Shown: positions 17,585 to 27,724 of the stretch, in pieces
How positions within the stretch are numbered: the stretch's first letter is position 1
How the letters are laid out: each line of letters starts with the position of its first letter
Assembly (NCBI RefSeq): GCF_000621325.1
Contig: NZ_JHYQ01000003.1
Location: 62,001-126,000, forward strand
Direction of reading: 5' to 3'
From: Thiothrix lacustris DSM 21227
GTDB lineage: Bacteria > Pseudomonadota > Gammaproteobacteria > Thiotrichales > Thiotrichaceae
Length of the DNA: 64,000 bases
Program-made: the position numbers and the translations under genes
The notes under the pieces: model-generated
Told to the model about the DNA's origin: nothing
The model's input: only the letters and a program-made list of their open reading frames with translations
The model's database searches: none

Positions 17585-18844
17585 TTATGGCTTATCACTA
17601 GCTAGTGGGTGGATTTGAATGGCATCAAGCCAAATAGCACCCGCAAACACTTGATCATGCGCATAGGTGCTAGCAGCTTCCAAACGCAATAATTGTGTTT
17701 CACAGTTGCTGGGGGGGATGTCGAAGGCAACGCTTTGTGCAATCCAAGGCGTACTTTCCTTCAATACAGGGGATTCCGCTATAATCTGATTGTCTTCTGC
17801 ACAGCGCATCCGCCATTGCAAGCCACCATCGGTACGGAATTGGTCTGCACGAACGCGTAAACTTAATTCATAGTGAGCCGGTTTTAACAGCAAACGTTGC
17901 CATAAGTGTTGAAACTTCACATGTTTGGAGTTGTTGAAACTGATTTTTAACGCCCGTTGGCCTTCCATGCCGAACGTCATATCCTGTTTCAGTTTGATTT
18001 GCGCATGGCGTTCAAAAAACCAGTCGAATCCAGTGTTATGTATTGCTCCTTCAAACCCACCATCATAAACCAGTTCCTGATAAGCGCTGGTTTCTTTGGG
18101 TAAACTACTTAGCCAAACCTTATGAGCCTCTACCCAACGTTTATCTTTCACCAGTCGGTTAATGTAGGCTGTCATTTCTCCCTGATTAATAGGGGTTGGA
18201 GAGGTTATGCGTAAGCTATACAAGTGCTCGAGTAAGCTAGGTGCAGTTTGTGCATCTCTTGCTAGGTAGTTAAAAAAGGCTCCCCACCATACAGGCGGTT
18301 TGCTTGCAAAGGCATCCACAAGCGAAGCAGTGGATGGATTGATAGCCATTGCCCGCATATGTGGAAACAAGGTGTTGCGTAATGATGGTTCGCGGATAAA
18401 AAGCATATCCCAAGCTTTCACCATTTCTGCGTTGTTACCAACCTTTGCCCAAAAAAAGGCTAATGGCAGATGTGTCTCAATTTCAGCAGTAACCAGTTGT
18501 GCTGCCAGCTGTGCCAACTGTTTAGCTTGGGCTTGTTGACCTTGTTGGAGGCGTATATCGGCCAGTCGCGCCATGGCTCTGCCACTGGTGATGTTGGCCG
18601 CTAACGCTTGTAAGGTATAAGTCTGATCTAGCGTTGAATCACCTAATTCTTGCGCTTGTTCAGCTAACTGAAACCAGTCATCACTGTCTAATGCTGCCCA
18701 GCTATCAGGGTGAATATCAATAATGAGCCGTCGAGTATCAATGAAATCACCAGCGCCCACATGTCCAATACCATAGCTGGTAATGAGGTATAAGGTTGGT
18801 ACTGCCAGTAGCACTAACCCTAGGCGTCTGATGATCATCTGCAT
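17585..18844 (-). CDS. Hypothetical membrane-anchored TPR-like protein of the polysaccharide locus
   Basis: 419 residues. An N-terminal membrane anchor or uncleaved signal (about 5-25) is followed by helical TPR-like repeats (about 50-240; ALAANITSGRAMARLADIRLQQGQQAQAKQL) and a beta-rich C-terminal domain (about 265-415, GGFEGAIHNTGFDWFF, ALKISFNNSKHVKFQHLWQR) like carbohydrate-binding sandwiches. It lies 10 bp after wzc and is coupled to the ligase gene. A role in assembly or ligation of the polymer is likely from context; no activity can be assigned. Confidence 0.7.
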   Translation of the reverse strand: MQMIIRRLGLVLLAVPTLYLITSYGIGHVGAGDFIDTRRLIIDIHPDSWAALDSDDWFQLAEQAQELGDSTLDQTYTLQALAANITSGRAMARLADIRLQQGQQAQAKQLAQLAAQLVTAEIETHLPLAFFWAKVGNNAEMVKAWDMLFIREPSLRNTLFPHMRAMAINPSTASLVDAFASKPPVWWGAFFNYLARDAQTAPSLLEHLYSLRITSPTPINQGEMTAYINRLVKDKRWVEAHKVWLSSLPKETSAYQELVYDGGFEGAIHNTGFDWFFERHAQIKLKQDMTFGMEGQRALKISFNNSKHVKFQHLWQRLLLKPAHYELSLRVRADQFRTDGGLQWRMRCAEDNQIIAESPVLKESTPWIAQSVAFDIPPSNCETQLLRLEAASTYAHDQVFAGAIWLDAIQIHPLASDKP

Positions 18845-18854
18845 AGCGCTACCC

Positions 18855-21179
18855 TTATGCCTTGGTGTCTAAGGCTTTCTTATCGCCATAGCTGTAGTAG
18901 TAGTCATAGTTATAGTATGCACCGCCTGTATTACCTTTGGCTTTGGTCATGACAACACCAATGACATTGTTACGTGCCTGCCGCAAGCGTTGGAATGCAG
19001 CTTGGATAGGTCGTTTCCGAGACTGATTCCACGCAGCGACCAATAGAGTCGTATGGGTGCGATTACCAATAACCAAGGCATCCGCCAGACCTAAAACCGG
19101 TGGTGAATCGAGCATAATAATATCAAAGGTGCATTCTGGGCTATTAGCAAACGCTACAAGTTCAGCTAAGCGCTCACTGGAAAGCAGCTCAACAGGGTTC
19201 GGGGTAATAGGCCCGGAGGTAACGACATAGACTTCAGGAATAAAAGACGCTTGTGTAATACCCTCCAGATTTTCTTGCCCAATTAAATAATGGGATAGTC
19301 CTTTAGAATTATCCAGTTTGAAATGTTTGTGCAAGGTCGGCTTACGTAAATCTGCATCGATAAGCAAAACACGCTTACCCGCTTGTGCAAATGCTGTCGC
19401 TAAGTTTATCGTTGTACTGGTTTTGCCTTCGCTGGCATCGGTACTGGTCACATTTAAAACTTTAGGTGCACCATCACGTGTGGCAAACATTAAATTCGTG
19501 CGCAGTGAACGGAAAGCTTCTGCGACGGCTGACGTGGGTTTTTCAACGGTCAACAAGGCATAATTGTGTTGTTTAATTTCTTTGCCTGGAGTGGGAGCTA
19601 CGCCCAATACAGGCATAGACAGGGCTTTTTCCAAGTCTTCAGAACTCTTGATGCGATCATCAATGAACTCCAACATAAAGGCGATGACCATACCAAGAAA
19701 TAATCCTAACACTGCTCCAAGCGCCAAATTAAGGCGGACGTTTGGCTTTTGGACCGCATAAGGTACCAGTGCGCTATCAACAATCGAAATATTGTTGGTA
19801 TTGGCTAATCCCGCAACATTAACCTGTTTTACACGTTGTAATAAGCCTTCGTATAATTGGCGGTTGGTTTCCACTTCACGTTGTAAAGTATTGTAACCAA
19901 TGCTTTTATCTTGGCTATTGAGTAATTCAGCCTTGTATTTTTCGACCTCCGCAGACAGTTGTGTTTCTTTCTGTTTAGCTGCAAGGTAATCTGACTGTAA
20001 TGCGCTTGAAGCAGTAGTGTTTTCTAAAGAAGATTCGCGGCGTATTTCCTGATCCAACTCGCCGATTTGTTCGCGTAATTGCTGCATCAATGGATAGTCA
20101 GGCTTGTAAATTTGCAGTTTTTCTTGATAGTCACCTTGCAGTTTGGCCTTGGTGGTTTTAAGTTGCTGTATGACAGCACTGCCTTGAACACGCCCGAGGC
20201 TTTTGCTGGATTGCGCTTGTTTGAAATCACTTTCTGCGGCAATACGATTCTTTTCTGCTTCTGTTAGTGCTTCACTTAACCCTTGAAGTTTTTGTGCCAC
20301 TAAGCTGGCTTTGTCACTGCTGGTATTGTAAATCGATTTATCCTTAGCATATTGGACTAAGTTACCTTCTGATTCTTCTAGTTTGCTTTTGGTCTGCGCT
20401 AGCTGTTCTTCCAAGAACTTTCTGGCGTATTCTGTTGAGTTTGAACGGCGTTCCAAATTCATTTGAATAAAATTTTCTGCCAACGAGTTAGCAATCAATG
20501 CTGCCATCTCAGGGTCAGCATCATCATATTGAACCGTGACAATTTTGGAGTTTTTGACAGGTGAAACGGTTACATTATTCAAGAATAACTGCGACAAAGG
20601 AACCGTGCCACGTTTTGAGGCCATAGTAACCTCACTATCTTCTGCATTTGTTTCATCAGGTGCTGCATCATTGCTCGCTGGCTTAAACCAGTTTTTAATA
20701 GAGTGTAATGTATCAGTATAAAAAGGTGCTTTAAGTTCTTCACCCTTTAGCCTTGATTCTAAGCCAGCTTTATTGATAACCCTATCCGCTAAGTTACGGC
20801 TCTTTAGAATCTCATATTGTGTTTGGTAAAAGTCTTTATTATCAACCGGACGTTGAGAGCCAGCCTCGACGTCATAGTCCAGTACGCGCTGCTCCTCCGT
20901 GTTGATTTCTAAGGTCACAGCAGCGCGGTAAATAGGGGTCATACTCAGCGTTACCAGTAAGGATAACAATGACACTACCATGAAAATCAATAGAATAGTG
21001 CCCTTACGGCGCTTGATGACTGACCATAGTTCACGTAGGTCAATTTCGTCATCGTTACCATCATCCTGCCGAGGATGGTTATCAAACTGTGTTGTGACTA
21101 GCGCTCGCTGTTGTACAGGAACAAGCCCTCTATTGTGTTGTAGCTCTTCTGGCTCAGAATAAATATTTCTATGTGTCAT
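18855..21179 (-). CDS. wzc: Polysaccharide co-polymerase / BY-type tyrosine autokinase (Wzc-like)
   Basis: 774 residues. Wzz-type N-terminal domain with transmembrane segment (about 57-78), a long coiled-coil periplasmic part (about 240-480), a second transmembrane segment (about 507-528) and a cytoplasmic BY-kinase. The kinase shows Walker A DASEGKTSTT, Walker A' LLIDADLRKP and Walker B IIMLDSPP. The C-terminal Tyr cluster (YYNYDYYYSYGDKK) is the expected autophosphorylation site. It would control chain length and export with Wza, and the PHP phosphatase encoded upstream should dephosphorylate it. Fused kinase plus co-polymerase is the proteobacterial arrangement. Confidence 0.93.
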   Translation of the reverse strand: MTHRNIYSEPEELQHNRGLVPVQQRALVTTQFDNHPRQDDGNDDEIDLRELWSVIKRRKGTILLIFMVVSLLSLLVTLSMTPIYRAAVTLEINTEEQRVLDYDVEAGSQRPVDNKDFYQTQYEILKSRNLADRVINKAGLESRLKGEELKAPFYTDTLHSIKNWFKPASNDAAPDETNAEDSEVTMASKRGTVPLSQLFLNNVTVSPVKNSKIVTVQYDDADPEMAALIANSLAENFIQMNLERRSNSTEYARKFLEEQLAQTKSKLEESEGNLVQYAKDKSIYNTSSDKASLVAQKLQGLSEALTEAEKNRIAAESDFKQAQSSKSLGRVQGSAVIQQLKTTKAKLQGDYQEKLQIYKPDYPLMQQLREQIGELDQEIRRESSLENTTASSALQSDYLAAKQKETQLSAEVEKYKAELLNSQDKSIGYNTLQREVETNRQLYEGLLQRVKQVNVAGLANTNNISIVDSALVPYAVQKPNVRLNLALGAVLGLFLGMVIAFMLEFIDDRIKSSEDLEKALSMPVLGVAPTPGKEIKQHNYALLTVEKPTSAVAEAFRSLRTNLMFATRDGAPKVLNVTSTDASEGKTSTTINLATAFAQAGKRVLLIDADLRKPTLHKHFKLDNSKGLSHYLIGQENLEGITQASFIPEVYVVTSGPITPNPVELLSSERLAELVAFANSPECTFDIIMLDSPPVLGLADALVIGNRTHTTLLVAAWNQSRKRPIQAAFQRLRQARNNVIGVVMTKAKGNTGGAYYNYDYYYSYGDKKALDTKA

Positions 21180-21204
21180 GGTAAAATCCGGCTATTTTAT
21201 CTTG

Positions 21205-21939
21205 TTATCTAAGGATAGTGTTGAGGGTAGATAATGGACTTAATAAGGTTGCCGTTTCACGTAACCAATAACGACTATCGGAGCGATGCACGATGACCCT
21301 GTCATCACCACGCAAATAAGGGTCACGCATTGTACCCGCACGAATTGCATTTAAATCTAAGTGATATGCTTTGGTTTTTTCGCCAATGCGACGAAATAAG
21401 ACAATTTTTTTGTCATCCGCTAATGAAGATAAGCCCTCACCTAATGCGACCGATTGCAATAAGGTGACAGAGCCTGTAATGGGGTATACGCCCGGTTTTT
21501 TGACTTCACCTTCAATCGTAATGCGTTGATTGGTGAAGTTTTCCATGAACACGGTTATTTGTGGGTTTTGCAGGTATTTTTGGCCTAATAACACTTTAAG
21601 TTGATTTTCAACTTCAATCGGGCTTGATCCAGCAACGGTTAAAGCGCCAATGAGCGGTAGTGAGATTTGTCCATTGGTGTCCACGCGTACCTTGCCGGAG
21701 AGTTCATCGGCCTGAAAGACTTTAATATCCAACATATCGCCAGCGGCAATGGTGGCTTGTTCTAGTGATGCACTGTAATCAAGTTCATTCACGTTGGCGA
21801 ATATACTGCTATCACTCAGCGTTGTTGCGCCGGTACTATTTGGGGCAGTGCCGGTTGTACTACAAGCGGATATTCCTGCTACACCTGACAATGTAACGAC
21901 GGATAGGAACGTTTTCATTATGTATTTATGTGCGTTCAT
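21205..21939 (-). CDS. wza: Polysaccharide export outer-membrane lipoprotein (Wza family)
   Basis: 244 residues. A lipoprotein signal ends in lipobox ISAC (Cys about 26). A polysaccharide-export domain (about 58-140, GDMLDIKVFQADELSG, VDTNGQISLPLIG) is followed by one SLBB domain (about 150-225, ITIEGEVKKPGVYPI). Shorter than E. coli Wza (379), with a single SLBB as in many EPS systems. Directly upstream of wzc with a 25-bp gap. A second in-frame ATG at 21918 is possible. Confidence 0.9.
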   Translation of the reverse strand: MNAHKYIMKTFLSVVTLSGVAGISACSTTGTAPNSTGATTLSDSSIFANVNELDYSASLEQATIAAGDMLDIKVFQADELSGKVRVDTNGQISLPLIGALTVAGSSPIEVENQLKVLLGQKYLQNPQITVFMENFTNQRITIEGEVKKPGVYPITGSVTLLQSVALGEGLSSLADDKKIVLFRRIGEKTKAYHLDLNAIRAGTMRDPYLRGDDRVIVHRSDSRYWLRETATLLSPLSTLNTILR

Positions 21940-22002
21940 TAGCTCTCTTTAACCCTTTATCTGTGTTGTATCAAGGCTCAGCGTTTTAATTTTCCCTGTT
22001 CT

Positions 22003-22818
22003 TCAGTGAAACAGGCGATTAAGCCAACTTTTCTTAACCGATGTCCGTGTGACTGGAGCCGCTGGTTCTTTGTTTAATCCACTGGGTATTGGCAAAGCAT
22101 CAGGTGCGGCATTGTCCAATATGGCTTGTGGGCGGTCTTGTACCATGCGCATCACTTCTGTTTCATCACCCAAAAGCTGAATCGCTGCTGTTACGCCATG
22201 CGACATCGTCGGCGGGCGATGCTCGATACTGTGCGCATCCGATGCAATCAGGTGTACGACACCGTCTAAGAGCAGACGTTCAGCTCTTTTTTTGGCAGAT
22301 GGCCCAAAGTTGCCGGTGATTGCCCCGGCGGTAATTTGAATCCAAGCACCCATACGAGCCGCTTGAATGAAGTCTTCATAATGCTCATCTAACCAGCGCA
22401 GCCGTTCAGGGTGCGTGATGACGGGTACATAGCCCGCATTCAAAAAATTTTCGATTTGTTCCAGAAAATGCGGTACCGGCACATGGTGAGAAGGTTCTAA
22501 TAAGAAATAACGTGAGCCATGTAGCGTTGGGATTCTGCCTTGCTTCAAGCCTTCCATGACTTCCGGCACCATGTGGACATCCGCACCCATCACCAGTGTT
22601 AACGGGATCTGATGGGTATCCAACGCTGCTTGTAATGCACTCATGGCCGGTGCAATCGTGCTGGTAGAGTTGGCGTAGACACCCGGGTATATATGTGGTG
22701 TACAGGCCAAATGGGTCGTGCCGTCCGCGACGGCCAGACGTGCCATTGCCAGCGACGTTTCCAGATCTTGGGAACCGTCGCAAAGCGCTGGTAATATATG
22801 GCTGTGTAAATCTATCAT
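22003..22818 (-). CDS. CpsB/CapC-family (PHP-fold) tyrosine phosphatase
   Basis: 271 residues from ATG 22818; an in-frame GTG at 22866 exists, but the family begins with MIDLHSHILP. PHP metal-binding motifs are visible: HSH near the N terminus, CTPHIYPG, THPERLRW and SDAH. Manganese-dependent phosphatases of this family remove phosphate from BY-kinases such as the Wzc encoded two genes downstream. The C-terminal about 30 residues are Lys/Arg/Pro-rich and extra to the domain. The kinase-phosphatase pair would cycle Wzc phosphorylation. Confidence 0.88.
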   Translation of the reverse strand: MIDLHSHILPALCDGSQDLETSLAMARLAVADGTTHLACTPHIYPGVYANSTSTIAPAMSALQAALDTHQIPLTLVMGADVHMVPEVMEGLKQGRIPTLHGSRYFLLEPSHHVPVPHFLEQIENFLNAGYVPVITHPERLRWLDEHYEDFIQAARMGAWIQITAGAITGNFGPSAKKRAERLLLDGVVHLIASDAHSIEHRPPTMSHGVTAAIQLLGDETEVMRMVQDRPQAILDNAAPDALPIPSGLNKEPAAPVTRTSVKKSWLNRLFH

Positions 22819-22879
22819 GCGCCCAGTATAAAGTATTTTTGGGCTAATGCGTGTGAGATCGGTCACACCCTTGATTTAT

Positions 22880-24817
22880 TTATGTGCCAACTTTTTTGAC
22901 AGGCAAGGGGATCACCGTGGCAGAGGGCGGTATATGCAGTGGCATTTTGTTGACATAGCCTTGCACGTTTTCACTGAGCAAGCGGTAGATCATGGGCAGA
23001 TTGCGCTGTTCACAGGCTTGCCGTAGTTCATTTAAGACCGTTTCTAACTCATTCCACAGCAGGAAGTTTTCCTGAGCCTTCAAGATGCGGGGGTGAGCGG
23101 TACGTTCTGCATCACTATCGATTAATAGTTCTTCATACAATTTTTCACCGGGGCGTAGGCCAGTGAATTCGATAGCAATATCGCCTTGAGGGTTGGCGGC
23201 ATCGCGTACTTGTAAGCCAGACAGGCGGATCATGCGTTTGGCAAGATCAAGAATCTTGACCGGTTCACCCATGTCTAGCAGGAATACTTCACCACCTTCT
23301 GCCATGGCACCGGCTTGTATGACGAGTTGAGCGGCCTCAGGGATCGTCATGAAATAACGGATAATATCTGGATGCGTGACGGTAATCGGCCCGCCTTCTT
23401 GAATTTGGCGGCGGAACAGGGGAACAACTGAGCCGGAAGAGCCGAGTACATTGCCAAAGCGCACCATGCAGAAGGTTGTCTTGCCTGACAGTTGGCTGAA
23501 ACCTTGCAATACCAATTCACACATACGTTTGCTGGCGCCCATGACATTGGTGGGGCGCACGGCTTTGTCGGTGGAAATCAGCACGAAACGTTCTACTCCA
23601 GCATTGAGTGCTGCTTGAGCGGTGTGGAAAGTACCAAAGGTGTTGTTACGGATGCCTTCAATTGGGTTGCATTCTACCATCGGCACGTGTTTGTAAGCCG
23701 CCGCGTGGTAAAGGGTTTGAATGCGGCAGCTACGCAGGATTTCTTCTACACGTTGGCGGTCTTGCACCGAGCCGAGTACTGGAATGAGGGGGAAGTCTAG
23801 GTTTTCATGCGCCATGTATTCCTGTAATTCACGCTCAATTTGGTAGAGTGCGAATTCAGATGATTCAAACAACACCAGTTTGGTCGGTGCTAAGCGGATG
23901 ATTTGACGGCATAGTTCCGAGCCGATAGAGCCGCCCGCCCCGGTTACCATCACGCTTTTATGTTGGATATTCGCATGTAGCAGGTTGGTTTCTGGCGCAA
24001 TGGGGAGGCGACCTAGTAATTCTTCAATGCCAATTTCACGAAGATTGCCGATGCTGCTATTGCCTGATACCAGATCATTTAGGCTGGGGATGCTACGAAC
24101 ATGCACCGGCAATTTTTCCAAATGGTCAACAATAGCACGACGATGTTCAAGACTGGCTGAGGGCATTGCCAGCAGTACCTGTTGCAGGTCATATTTTTCG
24201 ATTAACAAGGGCAGGGTTAGCGGTGAGTGGACTTTCATGCCATTGAGAATAGTGCCCTGAAGGGTGATCTCATCATCCAAATACAACACGGGGATATATT
24301 CTTGCCCACGGTTAAGGATGCCAGCGAGTTGTCTGCCAGATTCGCCAGCGCCATAAATGGCTACACAGATTTTATGGTGGTGTGCATCCATCAACAAGCG
24401 GTAGTAGCGGCTGGCTAGATAGCGACTGCCACCCACTAAAATAAAGGCGGTAAAACCGTAGATGGGGAAAAATGATTTAGGAATGCCTTGCCCATCGAGC
24501 AGCAGTACAACAGCGGATAGGAGTAAAGTCGAGAGCATTGCCCCGGTAAATACCGCCTGTATGGCTTGCCCGCCGATGTAGCGGACAATGGCACGGTAAA
24601 GTCCCAGTTTGATAAAGATGGGGATGCTTAAGAGGGGGGCGAGCAGTAACAACCAGATGCCATCATGTAGCTCAGGTGTCCATGTGCCTAAACGTAATGC
24701 GAATGCTGCCCAAACGGCAAAAGGTAGCAGGCACATATCAGTGGCCAGCATGACTAGACGTTTTTGCCAGCGTTCTAACCTAAAAAAATAGGTGTAAGGT
24801 GAGTTGTTTGTTTTCAT
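22880..24817 (-). CDS. UDP-sugar 4,6-dehydratase of CapD/PglF/FlaA1 type, membrane-bound
   Basis: 645 residues from ATG 24817, supported by GGAG 7 bp upstream (the frame is open to 24928). Four N-terminal transmembrane segments (to about residue 130) are followed by a first Rossmann unit (IYGAGESGRQLAG) and the catalytic SDR domain with TGAGGSIGSELC and the STDKAVRPTNVMGASKR active-site segment. It would convert UDP-GlcNAc to a 4-keto-6-deoxy sugar. With the aminotransferase (25028), NeuD-like acetyltransferase (27092) and PglC-like transferase (27929) it could form a bacillosamine-type pathway. Confidence 0.9.
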   Translation of the reverse strand: MKTNNSPYTYFFRLERWQKRLVMLATDMCLLPFAVWAAFALRLGTWTPELHDGIWLLLLAPLLSIPIFIKLGLYRAIVRYIGGQAIQAVFTGAMLSTLLLSAVVLLLDGQGIPKSFFPIYGFTAFILVGGSRYLASRYYRLLMDAHHHKICVAIYGAGESGRQLAGILNRGQEYIPVLYLDDEITLQGTILNGMKVHSPLTLPLLIEKYDLQQVLLAMPSASLEHRRAIVDHLEKLPVHVRSIPSLNDLVSGNSSIGNLREIGIEELLGRLPIAPETNLLHANIQHKSVMVTGAGGSIGSELCRQIIRLAPTKLVLFESSEFALYQIERELQEYMAHENLDFPLIPVLGSVQDRQRVEEILRSCRIQTLYHAAAYKHVPMVECNPIEGIRNNTFGTFHTAQAALNAGVERFVLISTDKAVRPTNVMGASKRMCELVLQGFSQLSGKTTFCMVRFGNVLGSSGSVVPLFRRQIQEGGPITVTHPDIIRYFMTIPEAAQLVIQAGAMAEGGEVFLLDMGEPVKILDLAKRMIRLSGLQVRDAANPQGDIAIEFTGLRPGEKLYEELLIDSDAERTAHPRILKAQENFLLWNELETVLNELRQACEQRNLPMIYRLLSENVQGYVNKMPLHIPPSATVIPLPVKKVGT

Positions 24818-25027
24818 GTACCACTCCGAGGGGGTATTTATCAGTACACAACAGCGAGGAGAAATGTCCTCGCGTAGTGTGCTCTCGCAAGTCTTTTTGT
24901 TGCTTTGTTCGTTGTGGGAACAAGGCATAAGACCCCTCTATCATGTCAGTATTGTTTAGTGACGGGAGTGATTATAAATCCTGTTTATTGATTGGTCAGT
25001 GATAGGTGTCACATGTATGTTGATGTT

Positions 25028-26203
25028 TTAAGCAATTGCTAGTTGCATGATTTCTTTCAGTGCGTCACAGGTTTGGTGGATGTGGGTATTGTTCAAGGTG
25101 GGGTGCACAAGGAACATCAAGCTGGTTTCACCCAGTTCCTTGGCGATGGGCAGGCGTTCGGCAGGTTGCCAGCTCGTGTTATCGAAAGCTTTTTCCAGAT
25201 AGACTTCGGAGCAGGAGCCAGAGAAGCAGGGGATACCACGCTGATTGAGTTCCGCCATGATGCGGTCACGATTCCAGTCGGGTTTAAGAAGGGTGGGTTC
25301 GACGAAGACGTAGCATTTGTAAGCGGCGTGACCAATGTGTGAGGGTTGGGTGGGGACACGTAAACCGGGAAGTTGTTGGGCGGTTTGCCAGATGGCAGTG
25401 GCATTGTGGCGGCGTTGGGTTGTCCACTCGCTCATGCGTTTGAGTTGGATACGCCCGATGACGGCTTGCATTTCCAGCATACGCCAGTTGGTGCCGAAGC
25501 TGTCGTGTAGCCAACGGAAGCCAGGTGGGTGTTCACGTTCGTAGACGGCTTCCCAGCTTTTGCCGTGGTCTTTATAGCTCCACATGTTTGCCCAGAGTTC
25601 ACGGTCGTTGGTGGTGACCATGCCGCCTTCACCGCCAGTGGTCATGATTTTGTCTTGGCAGAATGACCATGCAGCAACGTGACCAATACTGCCGAGCATC
25701 CGCCCTTTGTAGGTTGCGCCGTGGACTTGGGCACAGTCCTCGATGACATAGAGATTGTGTTGCTCTGCCAGTTGCATGATCTCGTCCATGTCGCAAGGCC
25801 AGCCCGCTAGATGCACGCAGATGATGGCGCGGGTGCGGGGGGTGATCATGGGGGTGATGGTAGCGGCAGTGATGTTCTGGCTGTCGCGGTCTACGTCGGC
25901 AAACACGGGGGTTGCCCCAGCGGTGATGATGCAAGAAACGGAGGCGAGGAAAGTACGGGAGGTGACAATGACTTCATCACCTGCATTAATGTTTAGGGCT
26001 TTTAGGGCGACATCTAGTGCTACCGTGCCGTTTGCCAGTGCTACGGCGTATTCTGTGCCACACCATGTGGCGAATTCTTTTTCAAACTCGCGGCATTCTT
26101 GACCTGTCCAATAGTTGACTTTGTTGGACAGGAGAGTTTGGGAGACAGCAGTGGCTTCTTCTTCAGTGAAGGATGGCCATGAGGGAAAAGGTGTGTTTAG
26201 CAT
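25028..26203 (-). CDS. DegT/DnrJ/EryC1/StrS-family sugar aminotransferase (PglE-like)
   Basis: 391 residues, full-length PLP fold. PLP-binding elements are ANGTVALDVALKAL, ED-CAQ at 155-159 and the Schiff-base Lys in SFCQDKIMTTGGEGG (K185). It transfers an amino group from glutamate to a keto sugar nucleotide. Position between the CapD-like dehydratase and the NeuD/PglD-like acetyltransferase suggests 4-amination of a UDP-4-keto-6-deoxy sugar. It is one of two DegT-type enzymes here; the other is fused to a PIN domain. Confidence 0.88.
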   Translation of the reverse strand: MLNTPFPSWPSFTEEEATAVSQTLLSNKVNYWTGQECREFEKEFATWCGTEYAVALANGTVALDVALKALNINAGDEVIVTSRTFLASVSCIITAGATPVFADVDRDSQNITAATITPMITPRTRAIICVHLAGWPCDMDEIMQLAEQHNLYVIEDCAQVHGATYKGRMLGSIGHVAAWSFCQDKIMTTGGEGGMVTTNDRELWANMWSYKDHGKSWEAVYEREHPPGFRWLHDSFGTNWRMLEMQAVIGRIQLKRMSEWTTQRRHNATAIWQTAQQLPGLRVPTQPSHIGHAAYKCYVFVEPTLLKPDWNRDRIMAELNQRGIPCFSGSCSEVYLEKAFDNTSWQPAERLPIAKELGETSLMFLVHPTLNNTHIHQTCDALKEIMQLAIA

Positions 26204-26240
26204 GATGGTAAGTCAGTTTGTATTGTAGAAATATCAATGA

Positions 26241-27089
26241 TTAGTACTTGAAAAAGCCCTGTTTTGTCTTTCGACCAAGAAAATTAGCTCTTACCATTTT
26301 TCTTAAAAGAGCATGTGGTCGATATTTAGGGTCTCCGGTTTCCTTAAATAATGTTTCCATAATTGAAAGATTCACATCATTGCCGATAAAATCTGCAAGA
26401 GCTAGGGGACCCATAGGGTGATGTGCTCCTAGTTTCATTGCCTTATCTATGTCTTCGGCACTAGCTACACCTTCAGCAAGAATAGTGATGGCCTCATTTA
26501 TCATCGGAATCAGCATTCTGTTTACGATGAACCCAGGACTTTCATTAACAAGGACTGATTCTTTGCCTAGTTTTCTTGAAAATTCCAACGCTTCATTGAG
26601 TGTTTCTTTGTCTGTAGTGAATCCAACAATAATTTCATTTAGTTCCATTATTGTTGCAGGATTGAAGAAGTGTATTCCGATAACTTTGCTGGGGATTTTG
26701 TATGCAGTTGATAATTCGGTTATGCTGAGTGAGGATGTATTAGATGCGATGATTGAGTCATCATTTGTATATTCAGATATTTCAGCAAGCAGACTCTTCT
26801 TTTTTTCAATATTTTCTGTTATTGCTTCAATAATTAAATTACTATTCCTTAATAGAGTGTAGTCATATGAGAAAGTAAATCTATCATGGAAGCTATCTAT
26901 TAATATGGGGGGGAGTTTTTTCTTCTTGATTTGTTTATTTAGAAAGGATTCAATTGTTGATTGTGATGCTTCAATTTTATCTTTTCGGGTGATTATCTGT
27001 ATATGGTTCACTGTTTCAGTGCTTGCAAGCAGTTGAGCTATGCTAAGTCCCATTGTACCTGATCCAATTATACTAACTTTGTAGTTCAT
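26241..27089 (-). CDS. 3-hydroxyacyl-CoA dehydrogenase family protein
   Basis: 282 residues, typical for stand-alone 3-hydroxybutyryl-CoA dehydrogenases. NAD-binding GSGTMG at the N terminus, SNTSSLSITEL (catalytic Ser region), HFFNPATIMELNEII (catalytic His-Glu dyad) and C-terminal NRMLIPMINEAI. An odd member of a polysaccharide operon. It may provide or modify an acyl substituent such as a 3-hydroxyacyl group for an amino sugar (inference), or be a stray fatty-acid enzyme. Visibly AT-rich with AAA/ATA codons compared with the flanking aminotransferase. Its ATG lies 2 bp after the acetyltransferase stop. Confidence 0.88.
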   Translation of the reverse strand: MNYKVSIIGSGTMGLSIAQLLASTETVNHIQIITRKDKIEASQSTIESFLNKQIKKKKLPPILIDSFHDRFTFSYDYTLLRNSNLIIEAITENIEKKKSLLAEISEYTNDDSIIASNTSSLSITELSTAYKIPSKVIGIHFFNPATIMELNEIIVGFTTDKETLNEALEFSRKLGKESVLVNESPGFIVNRMLIPMINEAITILAEGVASAEDIDKAMKLGAHHPMGPLALADFIGNDVNLSIMETLFKETGDPKYRPHALLRKMVRANFLGRKTKQGFFKY

Positions 27090-27091
27090 GC

Positions 27092-27724
27092 CTAAATCTC
27101 CTCCATGTCTTTCAGTGGTTTTGCAGGTATTCCTGCATATATTTTAAATGATGGGATATTTTTTGTTAAAACAGAACCCATTCCAAGCATAGAGCCACGG
27201 CCTATAGATACACCTTGTCTTATTGATGATCCTGTTCCTACCTCTGTAAAATCTTCAAGCGTGACATTACCTGAAATAGCAACAATCGGTGCTATTGTTG
27301 AGAAATCACCAATATTAACTTCGTGGCCCACTGTAGAGTTAATGTTGATTATGCAGTGTTTGCCTATATTTATGTTTACAGTCATAATGCAGCCTGCACA
27401 TATCAATGTTCCTTCGCCAATATTTATATGACTAGATTTTATAACGCTAGGATGCACTAATGTTGCAAATTTAGGTGTGCCTGTACGCTCCATGTTTTTT
27501 ATGACTTTATTGCGTGTGCGTGGCGAACCTATTGCAACTATCAGATGATTCTCTGAAAATTTTGCCCAGTTATCGACTATTCCCAATACAGGTTTTCCCA
27601 ACACAGTAGTCCCTTGTTTCTCAAGTGAGTCATCTAAAAATCCAATCACTTGGTGACCGCAATCTTCCGCAAGCCATGCTGCTTCCAAAGCAAAGCCACT
27701 GGCTCCAACTATAATGATATTCAT
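27092..27724 (-). CDS. Sugar O/N-acyltransferase, NeuD/PglD-like
   Basis: 210 residues. An N-terminal Rossmann-like substrate-binding part (MNIIIVGASGFALEAAWLAED) is followed by a left-handed beta-helix of hexapeptide repeats (about 95-200, INIGKHCIININSTVGHE, VSIGRGSMLGMG). This two-part layout is that of NeuD and PglD, which acetylate amino sugars with acetyl-CoA. The conserved His of the active site is in STVGHEVNIGD. The neighbouring aminotransferase fits a 4-amino-sugar N-acetylation role; the adjacent acyl-CoA dehydrogenase raises the possibility of a different acyl donor. Confidence 0.85.
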   Translation of the reverse strand: MNIIIVGASGFALEAAWLAEDCGHQVIGFLDDSLEKQGTTVLGKPVLGIVDNWAKFSENHLIVAIGSPRTRNKVIKNMERTGTPKFATLVHPSVIKSSHINIGEGTLICAGCIMTVNINIGKHCIININSTVGHEVNIGDFSTIAPIVAISGNVTLEDFTEVGTGSSIRQGVSIGRGSMLGMGSVLTKNIPSFKIYAGIPAKPLKDMEEI